DNA of 64,000 nt, taken from Clostridium sp. BSD9I1 (GTDB lineage: Bacteria > Bacillota > Clostridia > Clostridiales > Clostridiaceae). Under the pieces are notes generated by a model. That model was not told where the DNA came from. It did not search any database and was given only the letters and a program-made list of their open reading frames with translations. Positions 43,295 to 52,799 of this stretch are shown here, one piece after another. Numbering within the stretch: the first letter of the stretch is position 1; each line of letters begins with the position of its first letter. Location of the stretch: positions 1-64,000 of the forward strand of contig NZ_FYAM01000006.1 in assembly GCF_900185645.1 (NCBI RefSeq). The letters run 5' to 3'. The position numbers and the translations under genes were made by a program.

Positions 43295-43304
43295 TAATAA
43301 CAGG

Positions 43305-43333
43305 CACTTGCCACTTGTCATGTGGGTGGCACT
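43305..43333. repeat. Half copy of the 36275 dispersed repeat
   Basis: CACTTGCCACTTGTCATGTG and the following 9 bases match the right arm of the 36275-36339 inverted repeat at 28 of 29 positions. Only one arm is present. It ends just before the fbp stop codon, like the full copy before the DHHW stop. Confidence 0.8.
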
Positions 43334-43335
43334 TT

Positions 43336-45321
43336 TTAAATCTCATCAATAAGTCCTTTTCTATAAGCCATTAAAAGTTTTTCTAAATCTTTTATACGAA
43401 CAGTAAGTTCCTTACCTATATCAGTATCTGCAACTCTTTTTCTTTGCATGCCATGCTCGACAATTATTGTAGATGATAATATGTCTTTTTCTTCTTCAAT
43501 GGCTTTTCTAATAGAATCAAAGGGCTCGTGAGAAGTAAGAAGGAACCCATAGGAATTATATATTAAAGTATACCCTGCAATCCCTGTTTCAGGTTGATAA
43601 GCCTTACAAAAGCCTCCATCAATAACTAAAAGCTTACCATTTGCTTTTATTGGACTTTCACCTCGTATTGTTTTTACAGGGATATGTCCATTTATAATGT
43701 GAGAGCAATCTTTATCTAAATGGAATTCTTCAAAGATTCTATTACTTAACTCTTCATCATTTATTAACTTATAGTAAGTGTTCTTTTCTTCTATATGAGT
43801 TAATTTATCTTCAATAAAGTATCTTTCAAAGGTAGTTATTCTGTTTTTACCAAATAGTGGGGAATGTTGTCCGCACCAAAGATACCACATTATATCCATG
43901 GCATAGTTTTTAACATTCTTATCTTTCTTATAAAAATATGCCTCTCTTGCATAACGATCAAACATATCTAGAAGAGATTTACCGCTGTAACTTTTCCCTT
44001 CAAAGTTAACAGTTTTAAAGTCTCCATTTTCATCAAGGGGAATACATCCATGAAATAATATATTTGAGTTATATACAAGATATAGGCTGCCCTTACTATA
44101 TAAAAACCTTATATGCCTTTGAAGCTTCTCACTATTAACAAAGGAGTGAGTAAGTTTGTTTATTAACTCTTCTTCTTCGGCAGTTAGTTTGTATGGATCA
44201 TCTTTAAATAATGTAGGGAAATTAGTATCCCTTAGTGGATAAGTTTTTCCATCGACAGTTACGGTCTTATTTTCTAAATTCATCTTATCTAGAAGCAGCA
44301 TATAATCCATTTCAAATTCAGGATGTCTTTTAACCTTTTGGCCTTCTAGCTTAAACTGAATAACTGCTATTGCTTTATGCATTTTAGCTAAAAGAGACAC
44401 TTCATTTTCTGGAAGTTTCTTGGTTAATGTTTTTGGAATAAAATATTTACAAGGATCATTGCCGTAAATTTCTAAAGCAAAAGTAGCAAGAGGTAGTAGA
44501 TTTATGCCATAACCATCTTCAATACTGCTAAGGTTTGCATATCTTAAACTTACCCTAAGGGCATTAGCAGCACAAGTTCTAGAGCCTGAAGCTGCTCCCA
44601 TCCAAATAATGTCATGATTTCCCCATTGGATATCTATAGAATGATGATTCATTAAAGCATCCATTATTATTTCAGCACCAGGACCTCTATCGTATATATC
44701 ACCAATAATATGAAGTCTATCTACTACAAGTCTTTGAATAACTTTAGATAAAGCAACCACGAATTCACTAGCACAGCCAATGTCTATTATGGTATCTATT
44801 ATGCCTGTATAATATTCTTGTCTATTAATCCTATCAATTTGTTCATTTAAAAGTTCTTCGATTATATATGAAAAATCCTCAGGTAGAGCTTTTCTAACTT
44901 TGGATCTTGTATACTTTGAGGATACTGATTTACAAACTTGAATAAGCCTGTATAAAGTAATCTTGTACCATTCTTCTAAATCTTGTTCTGTTCTTTTAAG
45001 AAGCTCCATTTTTTCTTCAGGATAATATATTAAAGTAGCAAGAGCTGCCTTTTCTCTTTCCATTAAGGATGTTCCGAATATTTCATCAAGCTTTCGCTTA
45101 ATAACTCCAGAAGCGTTTTTAAGCATATGGGTAAAGGATTCATATTCGCCGTGTATATCGCTAATAAAATGCTCTGTACCCTTAGGAAGATTTAATATAG
45201 ATTGAAGGTTAATTATTTCACTACTAGCTAAAGATATAGTAGGATATTTTGTACTTAGTAACTTCAAATATCTTAAATCGTTTTTTATGATATTGATGTT
45301 GTTTTCATCATATAAGGTCAT
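43336..45321 (-). CDS. fbp: Fructose-1,6-bisphosphatase, class III (Firmicutes type)
   Basis: About 661 residues. The metallophosphoesterase core shows [39 protein letters not shown] and the C-terminal [17 protein letters not shown]. Length and order match the class III FBPase of Bacillus and Clostridium. It removes the 1-phosphate of fructose-1,6-bisphosphate in gluconeogenesis. The start at ATG 45321 is favoured because GAGGG is 9 nt upstream; ATG 45330 directly abuts it. Confidence 0.95.
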   Translation of the reverse strand: MTLYDENNINIIKNDLRYLKLLSTKYPTISLASSEIINLQSILNLPKGTEHFISDIHGEYESFTHMLKNASGVIKRKLDEIFGTSLMEREKAALATLIYYPEEKMELLKRTEQDLEEWYKITLYRLIQVCKSVSSKYTRSKVRKALPEDFSYIIEELLNEQIDRINRQEYYTGIIDTIIDIGCASEFVVALSKVIQRLVVDRLHIIGDIYDRGPGAEIIMDALMNHHSIDIQWGNHDIIWMGAASGSRTCAANALRVSLRYANLSSIEDGYGINLLPLATFALEIYGNDPCKYFIPKTLTKKLPENEVSLLAKMHKAIAVIQFKLEGQKVKRHPEFEMDYMLLLDKMNLENKTVTVDGKTYPLRDTNFPTLFKDDPYKLTAEEEELINKLTHSFVNSEKLQRHIRFLYSKGSLYLVYNSNILFHGCIPLDENGDFKTVNFEGKSYSGKSLLDMFDRYAREAYFYKKDKNVKNYAMDIMWYLWCGQHSPLFGKNRITTFERYFIEDKLTHIEEKNTYYKLINDEELSNRIFEEFHLDKDCSHIINGHIPVKTIRGESPIKANGKLLVIDGGFCKAYQPETGIAGYTLIYNSYGFLLTSHEPFDSIRKAIEEEKDILSSTIIVEHGMQRKRVADTDIGKELTVRIKDLEKLLMAYRKGLIDEI

Positions 45322-45590
45322 TTTCTCCATCCCTCATTTTCAATAGTTTTAATTTAAACCATATAATATATTATATAGCAAGAGTATGTTAAATTCTATA
45401 TTATAATTCAATTTTTTATATGCAATATGCTACATTTTTCGAAATTAGTATACGCTATTAGCTTAAAGCGTTATATAATAGAAAAACCAATGTGTGGAAA
45501 GATGTTTTAGTATAAACATAGCTTGTTTTCAAGGTAAGATAAGTGTAGATATATGTATATTTATATACTTTTAAGAAATTAGCATGAAAT
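45322..45590. other. Intergenic region upstream of fbp
   Basis: About 270 A/T-rich bases holding the fbp promoter region. I see no gene, riboswitch or clear operator, only the terminator at its left-hand neighbour's end (45591-45630). Confidence 0.4.
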
Positions 45591-45630
45591 AACAGAGGCT
45601 AAAGGAAATCACCCTTTAGCCTTTGTTATA
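45591..45630. terminator. Terminator-like hairpin
   Basis: AACAGAGGCTAAAGG pairs with CCTTTAGCCTTTGTT. It lies beyond the stop of the minus-strand TIM-barrel gene, so it most likely ends that transcript. Confidence 0.75.
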
Positions 45631-45680
45631 TAGAAGGAGAGATTAAGGGAGGAAGGAATAAGGCACTTGTATAATATTTT

Positions 45681-46364
45681 TTATAGAGTTTCTCTATAGT
45701 TATGCATTATATTAGAGAACATTTTTGCAGTACTTGGAGGAGTATATGTAATTGCATTGGCTCCAGCTTTAATTGTATTACGAATACTTTCTACGTTAGG
45801 TCCCCCTGTAGCAATTATAGGGATATGGGGGAATCTTGTTCTAATATTTTGAACAAGCTCAGCTGTTTTTGCGCCACCTGAAACATTAAATATAGAAACT
45901 CCAGCTTTGATTCTTTCTTCAATACATTCCTTTTCTGATACTATAGTAATAACGATAGGAATATCGATTTTCTTTTTCATTTCAACAATAAGCTCGTTTG
46001 GCGTAGGAGCATTTAAAACAACACCAAAAGCTCCATGTAGTTCAGCGTGGAGAGCAATATCAATAGATCTCTGCCCTGTTGTAAGTCCTCCGCCTACGCC
46101 TACGAAAACTGGGCTAGGGGATACCTCTATAATAGCATGAGTTATTGAAAGCTGAGGGGTGAAGGGATAAACGGCAATTACTCCATCTGCATTACAATTT
46201 TTGATTATGGCAACGTCTGTTGAAAAAATTAGCGACTTTATTCTTTTTCCAAAAATATTGATACCACTTGCATCATATATTTCCTTTGGAACCTCTACAA
46301 TTCTCTTTCTAAGTCTTGATTCTATTACCGGTACATATTTTTTATCTTTTATAATGTTTTCCAA
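45681..46364 (-). CDS. TIM-barrel protein of unknown function
   Basis: About 227 residues. Start TTG 46364 is preferred because AGGAGA lies 8 nt upstream and overlaps the longer ATG frame at 46382. Beta/alpha-barrel phosphate-binding signatures are visible: VFVGVGGGLTTGQRS, FGVVLNAPTPNEL, VSGGAKTAELV and PIIATGGPNVESIR. They resemble ThiG/NanE-like or hydrolase-annotated clostridial barrels. Catalytic residues cannot be assigned. It is divergent from the nad operon. Confidence 0.65.
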   Translation of the reverse strand: MENIIKDKKYVPVIESRLRKRIVEVPKEIYDASGINIFGKRIKSLIFSTDVAIIKNCNADGVIAVYPFTPQLSITHAIIEVSPSPVFVGVGGGLTTGQRSIDIALHAELHGAFGVVLNAPTPNELIVEMKKKIDIPIVITIVSEKECIEERIKAGVSIFNVSGGAKTAELVQNIRTRFPHIPIIATGGPNVESIRNTIKAGANAITYTPPSTAKMFSNIMHNYRETL

Positions 46365-46602
46365 AATAAAATCTCCTAACATGATTTTATGATTTTAAAA
46401 TTAATTTACCCTTTATTTTATTTGTTATTCTGTATATATATTTATTAAGTTTGTTTAATTTTTTTCGCCTTTCAATACTAGAAAATAACTTAATAAAAAT
46501 AAAGGTGGATTAATATCTATAGATTTAATTTAGATAGCAAACCACCCATATGAATTGTATTATATGAATAATCAAATGTAAATAAATTTTATAAAAACTA
46601 AG

Positions 46603-46664
46603 TTGAAATAATATACTGTTAGTGATATATTTATTTACATGTGTATATACACCTGTAAATAAAT
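46603..46664 (+). promoter_or_regulatory. nadABC promoter with NiaR-like palindromic operator
   Basis: TTGAAA (46603) and TATATT (46626) are 17 nt apart. Immediately downstream, a 36-bp palindrome (46629-46664) with a single mismatched pair contains ACATGTGTATATACACCTGT, which resembles the sites of NiaR, the niacin-responsive repressor of NAD genes in Firmicutes. Binding there would cover the start of transcription. Confidence 0.7.
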
Positions 46665-46708
46665 ATGTACATAATGAAGATTAATTTATAAAACCTGGAG
46701 GGGACTGT

Positions 46709-47620
46709 ATGAAGATTAACTTAAAAGATGAAATACTAAGATTAAAAAAAGATAAACAAGCTATAATATTAGCTCATTATTATCAGAGAGGTGATATCCA
46801 AGATATAGCTGATGCTATTGGGGATTCTTATCATCTAAGCAAAGTAGCTAAAGATTGTAGTGAAAAACTAATAGTATTTTGTGGTGTAAAGTTCATGGCT
46901 GAAAGTGCTAAAATACTTTCTCCTGAAAAAACTGTGCTATTGCCTGCAGCTGGTGCAGGATGCCCAATGGCAGATATGGCAGATGCTGAAGGTGTGAAAG
47001 TATTGAAGGCTAAGCATCCTAATGCAAAGGTTGTTTGTTATATAAATTCTACAGCGGAAGTAAAAGCGGTATCAGATGTATGTTGTACATCATCTAATGC
47101 AGTAAAGATAATTAAAAATATTAAAGAAGATGAAATAATATTTTTACCTGATAAAAATTTAGGGGAACATGTTCAAAAACAAGTCCCTGAAAAAAATGTT
47201 ATCCTATGGGATGGTTTTTGTATAACTCATAAGAAGGTTAGAGTTGAAGAACTACTGGCAGCTAGAAAAATTCATGAAGATATTGTAATTGCTGCTCATC
47301 CTGAATGTGAAAAATCAGTTAGAGAAAATGCTGATTTCCTTGGAAGTACAGGAGAAATTATAGATTATGTTACTAATCATTCAGGCAAGAAATTTCTTAT
47401 TGTTACAGAAGAAGGGGTACTTCATCAAATTAAATTAAAAAATCCTGATAAGCTCTTGTATGTTCCTGGAGGTGGAATGACTTGCGTGAATATGAAAATG
47501 ACTCGCTTAGAAGATGTTTATAATAGTTTGCTTAATATGGAATGTGATATCAAAATTGATGAAAGTATAAGACAAAAAGCGTACAATTCTTTAGCTATGA
47601 TGCATGAACTTGGGAGGTAG
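46709..47620 (+). CDS. nadA: Quinolinate synthase
   Basis: 303 residues. The three [4Fe-4S] cysteines fall at C85 (AGAGCPMAD), C171 (GFCITHKK) and C259 (GGGMTCVNMK), the positions known for the short NadA type. LAHYYQRGDIQDIADAIGDS starts the first domain. It condenses iminoaspartate with dihydroxyacetone phosphate to form quinolinate. GGAGGGG precedes the ATG. First gene of nadABC, with nadB beginning 4 nt after its stop. Confidence 0.97.
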   Translation: MKINLKDEILRLKKDKQAIILAHYYQRGDIQDIADAIGDSYHLSKVAKDCSEKLIVFCGVKFMAESAKILSPEKTVLLPAAGAGCPMADMADAEGVKVLKAKHPNAKVVCYINSTAEVKAVSDVCCTSSNAVKIIKNIKEDEIIFLPDKNLGEHVQKQVPEKNVILWDGFCITHKKVRVEELLAARKIHEDIVIAAHPECEKSVRENADFLGSTGEIIDYVTNHSGKKFLIVTEEGVLHQIKLKNPDKLLYVPGGGMTCVNMKMTRLEDVYNSLLNMECDIKIDESIRQKAYNSLAMMHELGR

Positions 47621-47624
47621 CGAA

Positions 47625-48932
47625 ATGAATATTATAACTGATGTACTAATAATAGGCGCTGGAGTTGCAGGGCTTTACACAGCATTAAATTTAGATGAAA
47701 AATTAAAAGTTATTATGGTTTCAAAGGGAGAAGTAAATGAATGTAATTCGAATTGGGCTCAAGGTGGAATATCCGTAGCTAGAGGATATGATGATGTAGA
47801 ACTATTTGTACAGGACACTCTAAAAGCTGGTCGATATAAGAATGATATTAATGCAGTTAAAGTTCTTGCAGAAGAATCTATAGAAAATATAAATGCATTA
47901 ATAGAACTTGGGGTAGACTTCGATAGGAGTGGAGATGAGTTGAATTATACTCGTGAAGGTGCACATACCATAAATAGAATAGTTCACTATAAAGACAAAA
48001 CTGGAAATAGAGTAGAAGAGGTCCTTTTAAATAATGTAAGGGATAGAAAAAATATTAAATTTAACCAAAACTGTTGTTTAGTGGATATATTAAAGAAAGA
48101 TAACCTTTGTATGGGTGGTATATGTATCAAAGATAATAAACAAATTAACATATATTCTAAGGTAACTATATTAGCTACTGGTGGAATAGGAGGAGTCTTC
48201 AAAAATTCAACAAATGAGAGAATTATTACTGGAGATGGCATTGCTATAGGTATAAAAAATAATATTAAAGTTAAAAACATAAATTATATTCAGTTTCATC
48301 CTACAGTATTTTATTCAGAAAACAATAATAATGAGAGAAGATTTCTAATCTCTGAGTCTGTTAGAGGTGAGGGAGGAAAACTTATAAACAACAAAGGGGA
48401 AAGATTCGTAGATGAACTTCTTCCAAGGGATGTGGTTAGTAAATTTATAATAGAAGAAGAAAAGAAAACCAATTCTAATAATGTTTATTTAGATGTTAGC
48501 TTTATGCCTAAGGATTTTTTACAAAAAAGATTTCCTACTATATATGAGGAATGTTTGAAATATGGGATAGATATTTCTAAACAGCCTATTCCAGTTACCC
48601 CAGCACAGCATTATTTCATGGGGGGACTTGAGGTGGATTTATACGGTGAAACTTCCATGGAAAACTTATATGCTTTCGGAGAAGTTAGCTGCACAGGAGT
48701 CCATGGAGCAAATAGACTTGCAAGTAACTCTCTTTTAGAAGCATTGGTTTTCTCAAAACGAGGAGCAGAAAATATAAATAAATCTATAAATGATATTGAA
48801 ATTATATATAGTGAGGTTTGTGAGCTCGATCATAACTCTGAATATTATCAAGAAATGAACAAGAAAATATTAGTAGATACAATTGCCAAGTTGAGGGGAG
48901 ATATAAAAAATGAATTGGTTACTTGTGGATGA
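47625..48932 (+). CDS. nadB: L-aspartate oxidase
   Basis: 435 residues from ATG 47625, with GGGAGGT upstream lying at the end of nadA. FAD-binding GAGVAGLYTAL is at the N-terminus, SNWAQGGISVA and HEGGxG-type region (REGAHTINRIVH) follow, then FIQFHPT-like and GANRLASNSLLEALVF. It oxidises aspartate to iminoaspartate for NadA. It is shorter at the C-terminus than the E. coli enzyme. It overlaps nadC by 23 nt. Confidence 0.95.
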   Translation: MNIITDVLIIGAGVAGLYTALNLDEKLKVIMVSKGEVNECNSNWAQGGISVARGYDDVELFVQDTLKAGRYKNDINAVKVLAEESIENINALIELGVDFDRSGDELNYTREGAHTINRIVHYKDKTGNRVEEVLLNNVRDRKNIKFNQNCCLVDILKKDNLCMGGICIKDNKQINIYSKVTILATGGIGGVFKNSTNERIITGDGIAIGIKNNIKVKNINYIQFHPTVFYSENNNNERRFLISESVRGEGGKLINNKGERFVDELLPRDVVSKFIIEEEKKTNSNNVYLDVSFMPKDFLQKRFPTIYEECLKYGIDISKQPIPVTPAQHYFMGGLEVDLYGETSMENLYAFGEVSCTGVHGANRLASNSLLEALVFSKRGAENINKSINDIEIIYSEVCELDHNSEYYQEMNKKILVDTIAKLRGDIKNELVTCG

Positions 48933-49749
48933 TATTATAAAAAAGGCTCTTAATGAAGACTTATATTATGGGGACATAACTACTGAGTCCATAGTGGTTA
49001 ATAATAAAAATGCGTCTATAGATTTGATAGCTAAGGAGGATGGTGTTGTAGCTGGTCTTGAAGTTTTTAGAAGGGTTTTCCTAACTCTTGGGGATGCAGA
49101 AACTGAGTTTTATGTAAAAGACGGTGATAATATTCATAAGGGAGAAAAAATTGGAAAAGTCTATGGAAATATAAAAACCTTATTAAGTGGGGAAAGAGTT
49201 GCTTTAAACTTTTTGCAAAGAATGTGCGGCATAGCTACTCTTACAAAAATGTTTACAGAAAAGTTAAAGGGAACTAACGTAAAACTTTTGGATACTAGAA
49301 AAACTACCCCTAATATGAGAATGTTTGAAAAATACTCAGTAAAGATTGGAGGTGGTACAAATCATAGATTTGGACTAAATGATGGAATCCTTATAAAGGA
49401 CAATCATATAGATGCTGCTGGAGGAATTCAACAGGCAATTGAAATGGTTAGAAGTAATGCTCCCTTTGTTAGAAAAATAGAAATCGAGGTTGAAACCCTA
49501 GAACAGCTTAAAGAAGCATTAGAAATGAATCCTGATATAATAATGCTTGATAATATGGATATTGAGACACTTAAGGCAGCGGTAAAAATCATAGATGGCA
49601 AAGCAGAAATTGAGGCCTCAGGGAACGTTGATTTAGACACAATAGAAGTCATTGCCCAAATAGGTGTAGATTACATATCGACAGGCGCTATAACACATTC
49701 ATTTAAAGTTTTAGATTTAAGTCTGAAAAATTTAATATATGTTGAGTAA
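48910..49749 (+). CDS. nadC: Quinolinate phosphoribosyltransferase (nicotinate-nucleotide pyrophosphorylase)
   Basis: 279 residues with LLSGERVALNFLQRMCGIAT, LDTRKTTPNMR, GGTNHRFGLNDGILIKDNH and EASGNVDLDTI, the standard NadC motifs. It makes nicotinate mononucleotide from quinolinate and PRPP. GAGGGGA lies upstream of the ATG, within nadB, so translation is coupled. It ends the nadABC operon. Confidence 0.97.
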   Translation: MNWLLVDDIIKKALNEDLYYGDITTESIVVNNKNASIDLIAKEDGVVAGLEVFRRVFLTLGDAETEFYVKDGDNIHKGEKIGKVYGNIKTLLSGERVALNFLQRMCGIATLTKMFTEKLKGTNVKLLDTRKTTPNMRMFEKYSVKIGGGTNHRFGLNDGILIKDNHIDAAGGIQQAIEMVRSNAPFVRKIEIEVETLEQLKEALEMNPDIIMLDNMDIETLKAAVKIIDGKAEIEASGNVDLDTIEVIAQIGVDYISTGAITHSFKVLDLSLKNLIYVE

Positions 49750-49757
49750 CTTAATTT

Positions 49758-49790
49758 AGGTGTAGAAGAAAACTTCTACACCTTTAATAT
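49758..49790. terminator. Terminator between nadC and the lipoprotein gene
   Basis: AGGTGTAGAAG/CTTCTACACCT with a 4-nt loop, followed by TTAATATT. It sits between convergent genes. Confidence 0.8.
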
Positions 49791-49797
49791 TATGAAT

Positions 49798-50313
49798 TTA
49801 ATTTGAACTTTTTATTGTATCTATTACTTTTTTACGTTCTTTATTCATAGATAAAAATGTACTGAAATCAGCATTTTCAGGGCTTAAAGCTACATCTGTA
49901 GGTCCCCCTAGAAAATAAGTTGCATTACCTATAGTAAGATGTTTTTTGCCATCAATAGAATCATACATAGCCTCGGTTGATGAATCATTATTTTTCATTA
50001 TAACAAAAAATAATCCAGATCCTCGAGGAGTATTTGGATCAGATGATTTAAAATAAACAGATACAGAATTATCATCTTCTTTAATTGTATATTTATTTTT
50101 CCAATTAGAAGGAAACTTAAGTGAAAATCCTAACTTGCTTTTGAAAGTTAAGTCCATATCATCTATTTGTGTACTAGTCTCTAAAGCTATTTCACTTTTA
50201 ATGGGATTATTTTCTTTAGAAGAAGTTTTACTAAGTTTAGAATTGTTACATCCATATAATATAGATGCTGATGAAATTAAAATTGTAAGAAGTAATATTG
50301 GTTTTATCTTCAT
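49798..50313 (-). CDS. Hypothetical lipoprotein
   Basis: 171 residues. Signal peptide with lipobox LYGCNNS, then a Ser/Asn/Lys linker and a beta-rich domain with GFSLKFPSNWKNKYTI, VYFKSSDPNTPRGSGLFFVI and ATYFLGGPTDVALSPENADF. The pattern suggests a PsbP/DUF-type surface domain, but no named family is certain. AAAAGGAG precedes the ATG. Confidence 0.65.
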   Translation of the reverse strand: MKIKPILLLTILISSASILYGCNNSKLSKTSSKENNPIKSEIALETSTQIDDMDLTFKSKLGFSLKFPSNWKNKYTIKEDDNSVSVYFKSSDPNTPRGSGLFFVIMKNNDSSTEAMYDSIDGKKHLTIGNATYFLGGPTDVALSPENADFSTFLSMNKERKKVIDTIKSSN

Positions 50314-50493
50314 AATTATCTCCTTTTGTAATATTGTTAATAAGAACTTTGCATAAAAAGGATGCTGATAAGATGAATAAATTTATTTGAAATAAATGTT
50401 TTCCTATTATCTTATTGAAAACAGAATTTTAAACGATTTTACAAGAATATATGGTTAATTTGTAGGGAAAATTATCTAAGTATTTAGTTTTCA

Positions 50494-50651
50494 GGCCCAA
50501 CTATTATAGTTCATCCAGATTCAATTGTATATGCTAATATAAAGCCCAATGATATTCATGAACTTGTGGTTGAACATTTTATCATGCAATATTGGAGGCT
50601 ATGGTAATAGGAAGATATACTATAGGAGCTAATAAAGGTTTTAGTTGTTAA
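50494..50651 (+). pseudogene. Remnant of NuoF/HydB-type NADH-binding subunit
   Basis: The first part reads GPTIIVHPDSIVYANIKPND, then HELVVEHFI, resembling the N-terminal ferredoxin-like domain of NADH dehydrogenase 51-kDa/hydrogenase subunits. After a frameshift, EAMVIGRYTIGANKGFS matches the AYAIGANKGY motif found much later in the same family. The piece is interrupted by stops and lacks several hundred residues between the two matches, so it is a decayed fragment. The rest of the 50314-50882 gap shows no gene. Confidence 0.6.
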
Positions 50652-50882
50652 AAGAATTAAAAAAGCTATAAAGTAGTGATAAATGAAGAATTTTAGAAAA
50701 AGTTAATATCAAAGAATTAAATAAGATGATATAATACAAGGATAAGCAAAAAAAGACTTTAAAAGACTTTTTTCTACAATTAGTTAGTAAAACATCATAT
50801 GAGTCACGTAGTAACGGACAAATATTTAAAATAGGGTGATAAATTGTTCTTATTATTTATAGAAATAAGGAGGAGCGATTGA

Positions 50883-52673
50883 GTGGCTAAAAAGCACGTA
50901 ATTAAACACATTATTGTTTATGCAATTGCAATAGCTTTAATTACTTATTTTGCAAACACTTACATAAGGGGGCCTTTGAATAGCATTGTAGTGATTTTTG
51001 CCGCTACACAATGGGGGATTAAAGGTGGGATTCTTATGGCTACATGGGCTACTTCTATGTTAACATTTGGAGTAATATTTACTGAACACATTCGTATTAG
51101 CAATCTTATATCAGGAGCATTAACCTATTTCACTATAGGATTAGCGTTAGGTAAAGCAATGGATATTCTTCGAAATAAGAAAAGAGAGTTAGAAGATGAA
51201 ATAGAAAAATGCAAAGAAATTCAGCAGGCTTTAATTGAAAGTCGAAAGGAATTAAAGGAAAAAGCTGAAGAACAACAATTATTACTTGATAATATTGATA
51301 TACATATATGGTATTTAACTGATCCTAAAACATACGCTATAGTTAACGAAGCACATGCAAAGTTTTTTAACAAGAGAAAGTGTGAATTAGAACGAGCAAG
51401 CATCTATAGTTCATGGAGCAAGGAAGAAGCAGATATGTGCATTGCAGGAACTGAGGAAGTTTTTGAAAAAAGAGTGCAAGTTAAAAAGGAAGAGTGGCTT
51501 ACAAATTATGAAGGTGAAAAACGCTTAATGTTAGTCACGAAAACTCCAAAGCTAGGGGAAGGCGGAGAAGTTAAGTATGTGGTTTGTACTGCCCAAGATA
51601 TTACTGAGCGTAACCAAGCAGAGGAATCTATTAAAAAATTAGCCTATAAGGATAGTTTGACAGGCCTTTATAACCGTACATATTTTGATGAGCAAATGAT
51701 AATGATAGAAGAAAATATAACCGAATACGCTCCAGTAAGTATCATATCTGTAGATTTAGATGGTCTTAAAATTGTAAATGATACCTTCGGACATAAGTCA
51801 GGAGATGATTTTCTAAAAGCTGCAGCAAATATAATAGCAAAGGCATTTAGAAAAACAGATGTTATTGCTAGAGTAGGGGGAGATGAGGTTTGTATAATTC
51901 TTCCTAAATCTGATAACAAAGTTGCACTAAAAAAAAGAAGCGATATTTTAGAGTTGATAGAAAATCATAATAAAGAAAACCCCTCAACTCTTATAAGTAT
52001 GTCTATCGGGACAGCTACCACAAGAAGCTTAGAAAGCATTTATGATGTTTATAAAAGATCAGATGACAATATGTATGAGTATAAATTGGCTCAAGCAACA
52101 AGTCCTAAAAGTAAAGTTATAGATTTATTAGTTGCAGCTTTAGCTGAACGTGACTATATGGCTAGTGGACATGGGGAAAGATTAGCTAGGATGGGAGAAA
52201 TTATGGCTGATAAAATAGGATTAGATGATGATATACGCCGAAATCTTATTGTATTAGCTAAGGTACATGATTTGGGAAAGGTAGGTATTCCAGATCAGAT
52301 ACTGTTTAAAAAAGGAAAATTAACAGAAGAAGAATATAAAAAGATGAAAGAGCATGTTAAAATAGGATGGGAAATTGCACATCGAAGCAAGGAATTGGAA
52401 AACATGGCAGAACTTATACTTCATCATCATGAGTGCTGGGATGGTAAAGGGTATCCAAATGGGTTAAAGGGTAATAATATACCAATAGAATGTAGGATAC
52501 TTAATATAATGGATGCTTACGATACTATGATTAGTGATAGACCTTATCAAAAGGGTATAAGTAAACAAGAGGCAATAGAAGAGTTGATAAGATGCTCGGG
52601 AACTCAATTTGACCCACAACTATTAAGAGAGTTTATTGAGGTTATAAAGTATAAAGAAGCAATGGAGTTATAA
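50883..52673 (+). CDS. Membrane PAS-GGDEF-HD-GYP protein (cyclic-di-GMP turnover)
   Basis: 596 residues. Residues ~5-95: membrane helices. ~95-130: coiled coil. ~130-245: PAS/PAC sensor (TAQDITERNQAEESIKKL). ~250-410: GGDEF domain with GGDEV at 332-336 and an I-site RKTD at 323-326. ~415-596: HD-GYP domain with HDLGKVGIP (462-470) and HHHECWDGKGYPNGLKG. A valine replaces the last Phe of GGDEF; many active enzymes tolerate GGD/EEF changes at this position, but activity is uncertain. The intact HD-GYP part predicts c-di-GMP breakdown. It starts at GTG 50883 after AAGGAGG. Confidence 0.9.
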   Translation: MAKKHVIKHIIVYAIAIALITYFANTYIRGPLNSIVVIFAATQWGIKGGILMATWATSMLTFGVIFTEHIRISNLISGALTYFTIGLALGKAMDILRNKKRELEDEIEKCKEIQQALIESRKELKEKAEEQQLLLDNIDIHIWYLTDPKTYAIVNEAHAKFFNKRKCELERASIYSSWSKEEADMCIAGTEEVFEKRVQVKKEEWLTNYEGEKRLMLVTKTPKLGEGGEVKYVVCTAQDITERNQAEESIKKLAYKDSLTGLYNRTYFDEQMIMIEENITEYAPVSIISVDLDGLKIVNDTFGHKSGDDFLKAAANIIAKAFRKTDVIARVGGDEVCIILPKSDNKVALKKRSDILELIENHNKENPSTLISMSIGTATTRSLESIYDVYKRSDDNMYEYKLAQATSPKSKVIDLLVAALAERDYMASGHGERLARMGEIMADKIGLDDDIRRNLIVLAKVHDLGKVGIPDQILFKKGKLTEEEYKKMKEHVKIGWEIAHRSKELENMAELILHHHECWDGKGYPNGLKGNNIPIECRILNIMDAYDTMISDRPYQKGISKQEAIEELIRCSGTQFDPQLLREFIEVIKYKEAMEL

Positions 52674-52799
52674 TCTGATGCTTCTTTTTATTTAATACAG
52701 TATCAATAAATAATAGAAGTATCTTTAGTAATTAGTAAAAGTTATCATATTTTATGATATAATTAAAATTAAAAGTTTTCAATTTTAGGAGGAATTACA

